Positions 17,154-25,338 of a DNA stretch of 64,000 nt are shown one piece after another. Every line of letters begins with the position of its first letter. Within the stretch, counting starts at the first letter, position 1. Under the pieces are notes generated by a model that was given only the letters and a program-made list of their open reading frames with translations, was not told the DNA's origin and ran no database searches. Both the position numbers and the translations under genes were made by a program. Source of the stretch: Zhihengliuella alba (GTDB lineage Bacteria; Actinomycetota; Actinomycetes; Actinomycetales; Micrococcaceae); the NCBI RefSeq assembly GCF_039538765.1, contig NZ_BAABCJ010000001.1:372001-436000 (forward strand). Direction: 5' to 3'.

Positions 17154-18086
17154 TCAGCGGATGTCGTCGTACAGCAGGGTGGAGATGTAGCGTTCGCCGA
17201 AGTCCGGCACGACGGCCACGATCAGCTTGCCCTGGCTCTCGGGCCGAGCAGCGATCTGCAGCGCCCCCCAGACCGCCGCACCCGAGGAGATGCCGCCCAG
17301 GATGCCCTCCTGCGTGCCGAGCTCGCGTGCCGTGGAGACGGAGTCCTCGACGGTCGCGTCCAGCACCTCGTCGTAGACGTTGGTGTCCAGGATCTCGGGC
17401 ACGAAGTTCGCGCCCAGGCCTTGGATCTTGTGCGGGCCGGGCGTCCCGCCATTGAGGATGGCGGAGTCCTTGGGTTCCACCGCGACGACCTTCACGGAGG
17501 GCTTCAGCTCTTTGAGGAGGTTGCCCGCGCCGGTGATGGTGCCGCCGGTGCCGATGCCGGACACGAGGACGTCGACCGCGCCATCCGTGTCGTCCCAGAT
17601 CTCCTGGCCGGTGGTGGCGCGGTGGATCTCGGCGTTGGCCGGGTTCGCGAACTGGCGCGCCCAGATGGCGTTCTCCGTCGTGGCCACGATCTGCTTGGCC
17701 TTCTCGACAGCGCCGCGCATGCCCTCGGAGCCCGGCGTCAGGACGATCTCGGCGCCGAAGGCGCGGAGCATGACGCGACGCTCGGTGGACATGGTCTCCG
17801 GCATCGTCAGGATGACCCGGTAACCGCGGGCGGCGCCGACCATGGCCAGCGCGATGCCCGTGTTGCCGGACGTGCCCTCCACGATGGTCCCGCCCGGACG
17901 GAGCTCGCCGGCCTGCTCGGCGGCGTTGATGATCGCCACGCCGATGCGGTCCTTGACGCTGTTGGCGGGGTTGAAGAACTCCAGCTTCACAGCGATGTCC
18001 CCGGGGAGCCCCTCGGCGAGCCGGTTGAGCCGCACGAGCGGCGTGCGGCCCACGAGTTCGGTCACGTTGTCATAGATCTTGCCCAT
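17154..18086 (-). CDS. cysK: Cysteine synthase A (O-acetylserine sulfhydrylase)
   Basis: PLP enzyme converting O-acetylserine and sulfide to cysteine. In the 310-residue product the PLP lysine is Lys45 in NPANSVKDRIG; the substrate loop EGTSGNTGIALA and phosphate loop SGIGTGGTITGAG are intact. The C-terminal GERYISTLLYDDIR is typical of CysK. Cysteine made here also feeds mycothiol synthesis by mshC elsewhere in the window. First gene of a cysK-cysE operon. Confidence 0.96.
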   Translation of the reverse strand: MGKIYDNVTELVGRTPLVRLNRLAEGLPGDIAVKLEFFNPANSVKDRIGVAIINAAEQAGELRPGGTIVEGTSGNTGIALAMVGAARGYRVILTMPETMSTERRVMLRAFGAEIVLTPGSEGMRGAVEKAKQIVATTENAIWARQFANPANAEIHRATTGQEIWDDTDGAVDVLVSGIGTGGTITGAGNLLKELKPSVKVVAVEPKDSAILNGGTPGPHKIQGLGANFVPEILDTNVYDEVLDATVEDSVSTARELGTQEGILGGISSGAAVWGALQIAARPESQGKLIVAVVPDFGERYISTLLYDDIR

Positions 18087-18157
18087 GAACTGTCCTATCT
18101 GATGGTTCGGAGCGGGGCGTGCTGCGATGCCTCTGACGCGCCCTCACATACGCGTCC

Positions 18158-18163
18158 ACCCTA
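18158..18163 (-). promoter_or_regulatory. -10 box of cysK-cysE
   Basis: TAGGGT on the minus strand about 71 bases before the cysK ATG. It implies a short untranslated leader. Confidence 0.45.
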
Positions 18164-18186
18164 TTCTCCGGCGCGAGGTTCGCCAG

Positions 18187-18753
18187 TCAGTGCTGAGCGG
18201 CCATGAGCCACGGGGCGTAATACTGTCTCGCCTTGCTCAACTTGGGGTTGATTATGACCTGGCAATAACCCTCGCCGGGGTTCTTCGCGTAGAAGTCCTG
18301 GTGGACGTCCTCGGCTGGATAGAATCTCGGCGCCCGCGACACCTCGGTCACGATCGGTGCGGCCCAGTCTCCCTGATGCCGCTCGATCGCGGCCTGGAAG
18401 GTCCTGCGCTGCTCCTCGTCCGTGTAGAACATGACGGAGCGGTACTGCGTGCCGACGTCGTACCCCTGACGGTTCAGCGTGGTCGGATCGTGCATCGAGA
18501 AGAAGATCGACAGGATGACATCGCTCGGCACCACCTCCGGATCGAACGTCACGGCGACCACCTCCGCGTGGCCGGTGTGACCGCCGCAGATCTCGCGGTA
18601 GTGGGGATCGGGCGTGTGCCCGCCCTGATATCCGGAGACGACGTCGACGACGCCGCGGATCTTCCGGTAGACGGCGTCGAGGCACCAGAAGCACCCTCCG
18701 CCGAGGTAGTAGGTCGCGGCACGGTCCGATGGCTGGCGGTTCGTATCAGTCAC
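18187..18753 (-). CDS. msrA: Peptide-methionine (S)-S-oxide reductase
   Basis: Repairs oxidised methionine (S form) in proteins. The 188-residue product has the catalytic GCFWC motif at 20-24 (Cys21), the family blocks YQGG and GHAEVVAVTFDP, and a Cys164 in GYCQ near the end that could act in recycling the enzyme through a thiol carrier such as mycoredoxin/mycothiol or thioredoxin. I choose GTG 18753 because a SigR-type promoter lies exactly ahead of it and would give a nearly leaderless mRNA. Longer frames into the Nif3 gene are unlikely. Confidence 0.93.
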   Translation of the reverse strand: MTDTNRQPSDRAATYYLGGGCFWCLDAVYRKIRGVVDVVSGYQGGHTPDPHYREICGGHTGHAEVVAVTFDPEVVPSDVILSIFFSMHDPTTLNRQGYDVGTQYRSVMFYTDEEQRRTFQAAIERHQGDWAAPIVTEVSRAPRFYPAEDVHQDFYAKNPGEGYCQVIINPKLSKARQYYAPWLMAAQH

Positions 18754-18762
18754 AGTCTGGTC

Positions 18763-18788
18763 AACGTCCGGGTCCGGGCAGGCATTCC
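18763..18788 (-). promoter_or_regulatory. SigR/SigH-type promoter of msrA
   Basis: On the minus strand the sequence is GGAAT, 18 bases, then GTT: an exact match to the Streptomyces SigR consensus for thiol-oxidative stress. The GTT lies nine bases before the msrA GTG. MsrA belongs to this regulon in other Actinobacteria, so sequence and function agree. Confidence 0.75.
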
Positions 18789-18859
18789 TTCGCGGCGCCT
18801 GTGACGTGGCGCACGATGGTGCAACGGCACGGCAGCGCCCCGGTGCGGCCGCCCGCCGG

Positions 18860-18865
18860 TACGGT
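18860..18865 (+). promoter_or_regulatory. -10 box of the Nif3-family gene (leaderless)
   Basis: TACGGT ends six bases before ATG 18872, supporting that start and a leaderless transcript. Confidence 0.5.
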
Positions 18866-18871
18866 AGACGC

Positions 18872-19990
18872 ATGCAGGACGAATCGCGCAACGACGCCGC
18901 CACGCCTGAGGATCCACAGGCCACTCGACCGGAGTCCACGCCCACGGACGGATCGCCCGACCGGACGGCCGAGGCCGGTGCGGTGGAGGACGGGACGACC
19001 GCTGAGCAGGCCGACGCGCCGGAGGCCTCCACGAACGACGGCGGGGCCCCGGTGGATCCGGCCTCCGCGGACGGCCAGGGCACCCCGGTGGCCGACGCCG
19101 CCTCGGGTTCAGCGGCGGAGACGGCGGGCCCGGAGGCCGAGGACCAGGAGAGCGGACCGGCTCCCACGCTGGGCGATGTCCTGGTGGCCGTCGAGGAGCT
19201 CTGGCCCGCCTCGCTCGCCGAGCAGTGGGACCGCGTCGGCCTGGTGGCCGGCCGCATCCACCGCCCCGTGCGGCGCATCATGTTCGCCGTCGACCCGACG
19301 CTGGAGGTCGCGCGCGACGCCGTCCGCCGCGAGGTCGACCTGCTCATCACGCACCACCCCCTCCTGCTCCGCGGGGTGAACTCCGTCGCCGACAACACGG
19401 CCAAGGGCGAGGTGGTCCACGAGCTCATCGAGGGTGGGTGCGCGCTGCTCACGATCCACACCAATGGTGACTCCGCCGTCGGGGGCGTCTCCGACGTCCT
19501 GGCCGACATCCTCGGGCTCACGGACGTCGAACCGCTCGCGGTCGCCGACGCCGGACTCCCCGAGGAGGGCATCGGGCGGGTGGGGCGCCTCGAGCAGGCG
19601 ACGACGCTCGGCGACTTCGCCCGGCGGGTCTTCTCGGCGATGCCGGCCGTCGCCGGGGGAGTGCGCGTGGCCGGAGACGCCGACGCCGTCGTCAGCCGGA
19701 TCGCCGTGTGCGGCGGCGCCGGTGACAGCCTGTTCGACGCCGTCCGCGGCGCGAACGCCGACGTCTATGTCACGGCCGATCTGCGTCACCACCCCGCCTC
19801 CGAGGCCCGGGAGACCGCGCGCGGGGAACGGCCGTTCCTGATCGACGTCTCCCACTTCGCCAGCGAGTGGCTGTGGCTGCCGGCGGCGGCCGAGGCGCTC
19901 GAGAACGTCCTGCTGGACCAGGACTTCGACGTCGAGCTCATGGTCAGCGGGATCAATACCGATCCCTGGGACTTCGTCCTCACCCCGTAG
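18872..19990 (+). CDS. Nif3-like dinuclear metal centre protein
   Basis: Member of the Nif3/YbgI/DUF34 family, which binds a two-metal centre; the substrate is unknown, with GTP cyclohydrolase-like roles suggested for relatives. The 372-residue product has an unusual N-terminal extension of about 95 residues rich in Glu, Asp, Ala, Pro and Thr, likely disordered. The Nif3 core then starts at TLGDVLVAVEELWP and carries the metal motif LLITHHPLLLRG and a C-terminal DVSHFASEW. ATG 18872 is chosen over 18806 because of the -10 box. The stop overlaps the next gene (TAGTG). Confidence 0.85.
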   Translation: MQDESRNDAATPEDPQATRPESTPTDGSPDRTAEAGAVEDGTTAEQADAPEASTNDGGAPVDPASADGQGTPVADAASGSAAETAGPEAEDQESGPAPTLGDVLVAVEELWPASLAEQWDRVGLVAGRIHRPVRRIMFAVDPTLEVARDAVRREVDLLITHHPLLLRGVNSVADNTAKGEVVHELIEGGCALLTIHTNGDSAVGGVSDVLADILGLTDVEPLAVADAGLPEEGIGRVGRLEQATTLGDFARRVFSAMPAVAGGVRVAGDADAVVSRIAVCGGAGDSLFDAVRGANADVYVTADLRHHPASEARETARGERPFLIDVSHFASEWLWLPAAAEALENVLLDQDFDVELMVSGINTDPWDFVLTP

Positions 19991-20832
19991 TGCTGGGAGG
20001 AAATCACGCCGCCTGCGGGGCGGCGGCCTGGGTCGCGCTCGCGTCCGAGGCCACCGTGCGCCTCGACTGGCTCCACGCCGTCCCGGTCCTGGGGGCCGCC
20101 GTCCCGGAGTCGCTCACGCTGGGCCTCGGGCTCTTCGGCGACGCACCCGGCGGGGTGGCGACGGGTGCACTAGTCTGCGCCGGCGCCGCGCTGCTGCCCG
20201 ACGCGGACCACCGGCACGCGACCATCGCCCGCTCGCTGCCGCCGGTGACCAATGCGCTGTCGGTCTTCCTCGGCCGGATCGCCGGCGGACACCGGCAGGG
20301 CACCCACTCGCTGCTCGGCATCGCCGCGTTCATGGTGGTCGCCTGGCTCGCCGGGCTCTGGCAGCTCGACTCGCCCGGCGTCGGCCGGATCGACGTGGGG
20401 CCCGGGCTCTGCACGATCCTGCTCGCCTCGCTCGCGGCCAAGGCCCTGCGCTTCATCCCGGACCGGCTCCAGCGCACCCCGTGGGTCGTCGGTGCGCTCT
20501 GCGGGGCCGCCGTCGCGCTCTTCAGCCCGGAGGACCCGCGGTGGTTCGTCGCCGCCATCGGCGTGGGCGTCGCCGCCCACATCCTCGGCGACATGCTGAC
20601 GATCGGGGGAGTCAATCCTCTCTGGCCGCTGCGCTGGAAGCGACCGCGGAGCCTCCACCACGCCCCCGTGGTGAACAGTGTCTGGCGCCGCAACGGGCAT
20701 GTGGCCGTCCCCGTGCTCGGAGCCACCGGCTCCTGGCGCGAGTGGGTGTTCTCGGTGCCCGTGGCGGCCTACGCCCTGCTCGGGACCGGCATCAGCGTGG
20801 CGACGATGATCGCGGCGGCCACGGGCGGCTGA
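19990..20832 (+). CDS. Metal-dependent hydrolase, YdjM/DUF457 family membrane protein
   Basis: A 280-residue membrane protein with about six hydrophobic segments and the His/Asp motifs of the LexA-regulated YdjM family: LLPDADHRHATIAR, GHRQGTHSLLG and AHILGDMLT. These residues probably hold a metal at the membrane surface. The substrate is unknown; phospholipase D-like or phosphatase activity has been suggested for the fold. The start is GTG 19990, sharing one base with the stop of the Nif3 gene (TAGTG), so the two are co-translated. Confidence 0.8.
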   Translation: MLGGNHAACGAAAWVALASEATVRLDWLHAVPVLGAAVPESLTLGLGLFGDAPGGVATGALVCAGAALLPDADHRHATIARSLPPVTNALSVFLGRIAGGHRQGTHSLLGIAAFMVVAWLAGLWQLDSPGVGRIDVGPGLCTILLASLAAKALRFIPDRLQRTPWVVGALCGAAVALFSPEDPRWFVAAIGVGVAAHILGDMLTIGGVNPLWPLRWKRPRSLHHAPVVNSVWRRNGHVAVPVLGATGSWREWVFSVPVAAYALLGTGISVATMIAAATGG

Positions 20833-20840
20833 CCCGCGAG

Positions 20841-20875
20841 CCGTCGGGACCCGTCGGGACCCGGGCCGTCGGGAT
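20841..20875. repeat. Short repeat, three copies of CCGTCGGGA
   Basis: Three near-identical ten-base units between the stops of two convergent genes. No function is evident. Confidence 0.4.
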
Positions 20876-20946
20876 CCAGCGCCGCGGAGCTCCGGAGGAC
20901 CGTCTGACGGACCCGTTCCGCCTCCGCGGTCGCCGGGGCCCGGGGG

Positions 20947-23481
20947 TCAGCCGTCCAGGCGTCCGATGCGCGTGACGGTCACGACCGCCTCGCCCGCCTC
21001 GTCGGAGGCCGCCAGGTCGACGTAGGCATCGATGCCCCAGTCCTTGTGCCCGGCCGGATCCTTGAAGATCTGGCGCACGGTCCACCGCTCGCGGCCCTGC
21101 GTGAGGATGAAGTACTCCTGGCCGCGCCCGCCGGGGCCGTCGTCGATGTCCTCGTGCTCGTCGAAGTACTCGTCCATCGCGTCGGCCCAGGCGTCGGCGT
21201 CGAACCCGGCGGCGGCGTCCAGCTCGCCCAGCGACTGCTCCTGCTCGTCGGCGAAGAGCTGCACGCGCCGGAACATCTCGTTCCGGACCATCACGCGGAA
21301 CGCGCGCTCGTTGGAGGTCAGCCGCTCCGGCTCGGGCGGCACGATCTCGTCGCGGTGGTCCTCCGGCATGTCGCCGCGGGACAGCTGCTCCCACTCGTCG
21401 AGCAGGCTCGAGTCGATCTGGCGCACCATCTCGCCGAGCCACGCGACGAGGTCCTCGAGGTCCTCGCGCAGCGCGTCCTGCGGCACGGTCTGCTGCAGCG
21501 CCTTGTAGGCGTCGGTCAGGTAGCGCAGCAGCACGCCCTCGGAACGGGCCAGCTGGTAGAAGTTCACGTAGTCGGTGAAGGACATCGCGCGCTCGTACAT
21601 GTCCCGGACCACCGACTTGGGCGCCAGCTCGAAGTCGCCCAGCCACGGGGCTCCGTGGCGGTACGTCTCGAAGTTCTCCTCGAGGAGGTCCGCGAGGGGC
21701 TTGGCGTAGGTGATCTCGTCCAGAGCGTTCATGCGCTCGTCGTAGCCGACGCCGTCGGCCTTCATCCGGGCGATCGCCTCGCCGCGGGCCTTCTTCTCCT
21801 GCAGCGAGAGCACCTGGCGCGGGTCGTCGAGGGTCGCCTCGACGATGGAGACCACGTCGAGCGCGTACGACGGCGCCTCCCGGTCCAGCAGCTCGAAGGC
21901 CGCCAGGGCGAAGGGGGAGAGGGGCTGGTTGAGGGCGAAGTTCTGCGGCAGGTCGACGGTCAGCGCCAGCATGTTGCCGTACTCATCGGGCTCCTGCCGC
22001 CGGACGACGACGCCGGTCGCCATGAGCTCGCGCAGGATCCCGAGGGCCTGACGCTGGAGGACCCGCTGGCGCGTGGGCGTCTCGTGGTTCTCGGTGAGCA
22101 GCCGTCGGGCCGCGGCGAACGAGTCGCCGGGGCGCTCCAAGAGGTTCATGATCATCGCGTGCGTGATCTTGAAGCTCGAGGTGAGCGGCTCCGGGGTCGC
22201 CGAGACCAGCCGGTCGAAGGTCTTGTCGCTCCAGGAGACGAATCCCTGGGGCGCCTTCTTCTTGGGGATCTGCCGGAGCTTCTTGGAGTCGTCCCCGAAT
22301 TTGGCGACGGCCTTCTCTATGGCCTTCTTGTTCTCGATCACGTACTCGGGCGCCTGCACCACCACCGTGCCGGCGGTGTCGAAACCGGCCCGCCCGGCGC
22401 GGCCGGCGATCTGATGGAACTCGCGGGCGTTCAGGGCCCGCATGCGTGTGCCGTCGAACTTGGTCAGCGCGGTGATGAGAACGGTCCGGATGGGCACGTT
22501 GATCCCGACGCCGAGGGTGTCGGTTCCGCAGATGACCTTCAGCAGGCCGGCCTGGGCGAGCTGCTCCACGAGCCGGCGGTACTTGGGCAGCATCCCGGCG
22601 TGGTGGACGCCGATGCCGTGCCGGACGAGCTTGTTGAGGGTCTTGCCGAACCCGGCCGAGAAGCGGAAGCCGCCGACGAGCTCCGCGATGCGCTCCTTCT
22701 CCTCCCTCGTGCAGATCGCCACGCTCAACAGCCCCTGGGCGCGCTCGATCGCGTCGAGCTGGCTGAAGTGCACGATGTAGACCGGGGTCTGGCGCGTGCT
22801 GAGGAGTTCCTCGACCTGCTCCTGCACCGGCTGCTCGGAATAGTAGAAGTGCAGCGGGATGGGGCGCTCGGCGTGGGCGACCGTCGTGGTGTGCCGTCCC
22901 GTCCGGGCGGTGAGCTCGTCCTCGAACCGCGTCACGTCACCGAGCGTGGCCGACATCAGGAGGAACTGGGACTGGGGCAGCTCGAGCAGCGGCAGCTGCC
23001 AGGCCCAGCCGCGCTGCGGATCCGAGTAGAAATGGAACTCGTCCATGACCACGGTGCCGACATCGGCCTGGTCGCCCTCGCGCAGGGCCATGTTGGCCAG
23101 GATCTCGGCCGTGCAGCAGATGATCGGCGCATCGGCGTTCACCGACGAGTCCCCCGTGATGAGGCCGACATTATCGGCGCCGAAGATGTCGCAGAGGGCG
23201 AAGAACTTCTCGGAGACGAGCGCCTTGATCGGCGCCGTGTAGAAGCTGACCTCACCCCGCGTGAGGGAGTAGAAGTGCGCGGCGACCGCCACGAGCGACT
23301 TCCCCGACCCCGTGGGTGTGGCCAGGATGACGTTGTTCCCCTGGACGAGCTCCATGACGGCCTCGTCCTGTGCGGGGTAGAGTCCGATGCCGCGGTCCTC
23401 GACCCACCGCAGGAAGGACTCGTAGGTCGTCTCCGGTGTGGCACCGTGGGATCCGGAGGGCAGCAAGTCGATGAGATTCAT
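20947..23481 (-). CDS. Ski2-like DEAD/DEAH-box RNA helicase with DUF3516 tail
   Basis: An 844-residue superfamily 2 helicase, probably acting on RNA. Motifs: Walker A ATPTGSGKS at 54-62, motif Ia YTAPIKALVSEKFF, motif II DEFH at 147-150, motif III SATLGD, motif VI AGRAGRAGFDTAG. The C-terminal half matches the actinobacterial DUF3516 extension (GVGYDERMNALDEITYAKPLADLLEENFETY and following). The N-terminal region resembles HelY at the other end of the window, so the two are distant paralogues. The specific RNA target is unknown. It is followed in the window by a convergent membrane gene and preceded on the same strand by an MBL gene 34 bases away. Confidence 0.9.
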   Translation of the reverse strand: MNLIDLLPSGSHGATPETTYESFLRWVEDRGIGLYPAQDEAVMELVQGNNVILATPTGSGKSLVAVAAHFYSLTRGEVSFYTAPIKALVSEKFFALCDIFGADNVGLITGDSSVNADAPIICCTAEILANMALREGDQADVGTVVMDEFHFYSDPQRGWAWQLPLLELPQSQFLLMSATLGDVTRFEDELTARTGRHTTTVAHAERPIPLHFYYSEQPVQEQVEELLSTRQTPVYIVHFSQLDAIERAQGLLSVAICTREEKERIAELVGGFRFSAGFGKTLNKLVRHGIGVHHAGMLPKYRRLVEQLAQAGLLKVICGTDTLGVGINVPIRTVLITALTKFDGTRMRALNAREFHQIAGRAGRAGFDTAGTVVVQAPEYVIENKKAIEKAVAKFGDDSKKLRQIPKKKAPQGFVSWSDKTFDRLVSATPEPLTSSFKITHAMIMNLLERPGDSFAAARRLLTENHETPTRQRVLQRQALGILRELMATGVVVRRQEPDEYGNMLALTVDLPQNFALNQPLSPFALAAFELLDREAPSYALDVVSIVEATLDDPRQVLSLQEKKARGEAIARMKADGVGYDERMNALDEITYAKPLADLLEENFETYRHGAPWLGDFELAPKSVVRDMYERAMSFTDYVNFYQLARSEGVLLRYLTDAYKALQQTVPQDALREDLEDLVAWLGEMVRQIDSSLLDEWEQLSRGDMPEDHRDEIVPPEPERLTSNERAFRVMVRNEMFRRVQLFADEQEQSLGELDAAAGFDADAWADAMDEYFDEHEDIDDGPGGRGQEYFILTQGRERWTVRQIFKDPAGHKDWGIDAYVDLAASDEAGEAVVTVTRIGRLDG

Positions 23482-23515
23482 GGTGCCTCCACCCTATCCG
23501 GGCGCGCCCGGGCAG

Positions 23516-24208
23516 CTACCACCCGCGGGCGCGCCACTCCGGGAGGGACGGGCGCTCGGCGGCGAGCGTGGTCGGGGCGCCGTGCCCGGGCAGGACGACG
23601 GCGTCGTCGTACGCGTCGAACAGGCGGCTCGAGACGTCGTCGTACAGCTGGGCGAAGCGGGACGCGTCCCCGCCCGTGTTGCCGACGCCGCCGGGGAAGA
23701 GGCTGTCCCCGGAGAAGACGAGGGTCGCTGCCTCGGCGTCCTCGGGCGATCCGGCGGGCCGGTCCCGCAGGACCAGGGCGATGGAACCGGGGGTATGGCC
23801 GCGCAGGTGCACGCAGGACAGTTCGAGGTCTCCGACGGAGAGCGTGTCGCCGTGGGCGAGCCGGTGCCCGACCGTGACGGACTCGCTCTCCTCGATCGCG
23901 GCGGCGTCGTCCGTCCCGGCGGCCAGCTCGGCACCGGTGGACCGGGCGAGGGAGGCCAGTGCGCGGACATGGTCCCAGTGCTGGTGCGTGGTGGCGATGA
24001 CCTCGACGCGGGCCGGGGCGGCCGCGTCGCCGGCGCCGGACCGGACCAGGCCCTCGATGGCCGGGGCGTCGGCGGCGGCATCGATGAGGAGTTGGGCGCC
24101 GGTGGCCTTGGAGGTCACCAGGTACACGTTGTTGTCCATCTCGGAGACGCTGAGGGTGAGCACGGTGGCGTGCTCGAGGTCGTGGGCGGGGGCGCTGGGG
24201 GAGTCCAT
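23516..24208 (-). CDS. Metallo-beta-lactamase fold hydrolase
   Basis: A 230-residue hydrolase of the glyoxalase II-like group. Metal motif THQHWDH (near residue 75) fits HxHxDH; GHTPGS, FSGDSLFPG and PGHG provide the remaining ligands. The substrate is not evident; relatives cleave thioesters such as lactoyl or formyl mycothiol. AGGAAGAG precedes the ATG. It lies upstream of and may share a transcript with the DUF3516 helicase. Confidence 0.82.
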   Translation of the reverse strand: MDSPSAPAHDLEHATVLTLSVSEMDNNVYLVTSKATGAQLLIDAAADAPAIEGLVRSGAGDAAAPARVEVIATTHQHWDHVRALASLARSTGAELAAGTDDAAAIEESESVTVGHRLAHGDTLSVGDLELSCVHLRGHTPGSIALVLRDRPAGSPEDAEAATLVFSGDSLFPGGVGNTGGDASRFAQLYDDVSSRLFDAYDDAVVLPGHGAPTTLAAERPSLPEWRARGW

Positions 24209-24430
24209 GCGCTCTTCCTACGCCACGGGTGAGGTTGCTCGCAAGGAGGGGTGATCCGGCACCGCGGACGACACGCCGACGCGGCGGCGACACGCGGCGG
24301 GTCCAAGTTGTGGGTGGTGTCTGCACAGGATGTGGACAGAGGGACGCGAACGCCGAGTTCCTGCGGCAGGAATGGCCTCGTTTCTCCACACTGCCTGTGG
24401 ACCCACGAGCCGTCTAATGACATACTTGTA
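24209..24430. other. Intergenic region before the nrd operator
   Basis: About 220 bases between the divergent MBL and nrd genes. It holds three 9-base sites that resemble degenerate DnaA boxes (TGTGGACAG at 24331, TTCTCCACA at 24382, TGTGGACCC at 24396). There is no open frame with recognisable content and no RNA gene that I can identify. Confidence 0.3.
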
Positions 24431-24446
24431 AGACAAGATCTAGGGG
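24431..24446 (+). promoter_or_regulatory. NrdR box 1
   Basis: AGACAAGATCTAGGGG keeps the invariant C, A, AT, T and G positions of the NrdR consensus (acaCwAtATaTwGtgt). It lies 32 bases before box 2, the same face of the helix, as in known NrdR sites. Confidence 0.7.
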
Positions 24447-24462
24447 TCGCTCCATGGGGTCA

Positions 24463-24478
24463 GCACTAGATGTAGTAT
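24463..24478 (+). promoter_or_regulatory. NrdR box 2, overlapping a -10 box
   Basis: GCACTAGATGTAGTAT is a close match to the NrdR consensus. Its last six bases, TAGTAT, could serve as the -10 of the nrdHIEF promoter, so NrdR binding would block RNA polymerase. The leader to nrdH is about 180 bases. Confidence 0.75.
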
Positions 24479-24662
24479 CGATATCGCGACGGAGCCGAAG
24501 CGGATCCGTCCGGCCGAAGGGCCCGGGAATCGGCCCCGACGGACGCAGATCCGCCCCACCGACGACGCGCAGCGAAGCGGCCCACGGCCATCGCGGCAGC
24601 ACGTCGCAACAGACTTCTCGAGACAACTTCACCAACGAACAGGGACGAAGGGGATTACAGCC

Positions 24663-24905
24663 ATGACCGTCACGGTGTACACCAAGCCGGCCTGCGTGCA
24701 GTGCAACGCCACCTACCGCGCGCTGGACAAGAAGGGCATCGTCTACCAGAGCGTCGACATCTCCCAGGACCCGTCGGCCCTGGAGCAGGTCCGCGCGATG
24801 GGCTACATGCAGGCGCCGGTCGTCGTGACCGACAGCGACCACTGGTCCGGGTTCCGCCCGGACAAGATCGAGGAGCTGGCCGAGGCCGCAACCTCCGTTG
24901 CCTGA
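24663..24905 (+). CDS. nrdH: Glutaredoxin-like protein NrdH
   Basis: Electron donor for class Ib ribonucleotide reductase, with glutaredoxin-like sequence but thioredoxin-like behaviour. The 80-residue product has the redox motif CVQC at 11-14, followed by the cis-Pro region QAPVVV and the WSGFRPDKI signature of NrdH. GGGGATTACAGCC precedes ATG 24663. It overlaps nrdI by 8 bases. First gene of nrdHIEF under two NrdR boxes. Confidence 0.96.
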   Translation: MTVTVYTKPACVQCNATYRALDKKGIVYQSVDISQDPSALEQVRAMGYMQAPVVVTDSDHWSGFRPDKIEELAEAATSVA

Positions 24906-25338
24906 CGGGCCGACGCAGACCGACAGCCACCTGGTCTACTTCTCGTCGACTTCGGAGAACACCGCGAAGTTCATCGACAAGCTCGGGGTCGAGGCGGCAC
25001 GCATCCCGCTCTACGGATGGGAGCCGGAGCTGGTGGCCACGGAGCCGTTCGTGCTCCTCCTCCCCACCTACGGTGGCGAGGACGGCAGGCACTCGATCCC
25101 GCCGCAGGTGATGCGGTTCCTGAATCGGCAGGAGAACCGGAGCCTGCTCCGAGGCGTCATCGGCGCCGGCAACACGAACTTCGGCTCGGCCTACTGCCTC
25201 GCGGCACGCAAGATCTCCGCGAAGTGCGATGTGCCGTTGCTGTACAGGTTCGAACTGATGGGCACGCCAGAAGACGTGGCCAACGTACGTCAAGGATTGG
25301 AAGAGTTTTGGAAACACCAGTCGCGGAGTCGACCGTGA
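24898..25338 (+). CDS. nrdI: Flavodoxin-like ribonucleotide reductase activator NrdI
   Basis: FMN protein that supplies the oxidant for building the Mn(III)-tyrosyl radical cofactor of NrdF. The 146-residue product has the FMN phosphate loop YFSSTSENTAKF, the LLLPTYGG segment and GVIGAGNTNFGSAYCLA around the flavin ring. The start is a TTG at 24898 inside the end of nrdH; no closer ATG keeps the first beta strand. Its end overlaps nrdE by four bases (GTGA). Confidence 0.95.
   Translation: MPDGPTQTDSHLVYFSSTSENTAKFIDKLGVEAARIPLYGWEPELVATEPFVLLLPTYGGEDGRHSIPPQVMRFLNRQENRSLLRGVIGAGNTNFGSAYCLAARKISAKCDVPLLYRFELMGTPEDVANVRQGLEEFWKHQSRSRP

Noticed and set aside
20841..20875. Mobile element or CRISPR end
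   Set aside because: Only three ten-base units, no spacers, no transposase nearby.
24520..24560. SigR promoter for nrdH
   Set aside because: GGGAAT is present but there is no GTT at the right spacing.
25017..25334. Longer N-terminus for nrdE
   Set aside because: The upstream frame runs through nrdI; the GTG at 25335 overlaps the nrdI stop and has a ribosome site.
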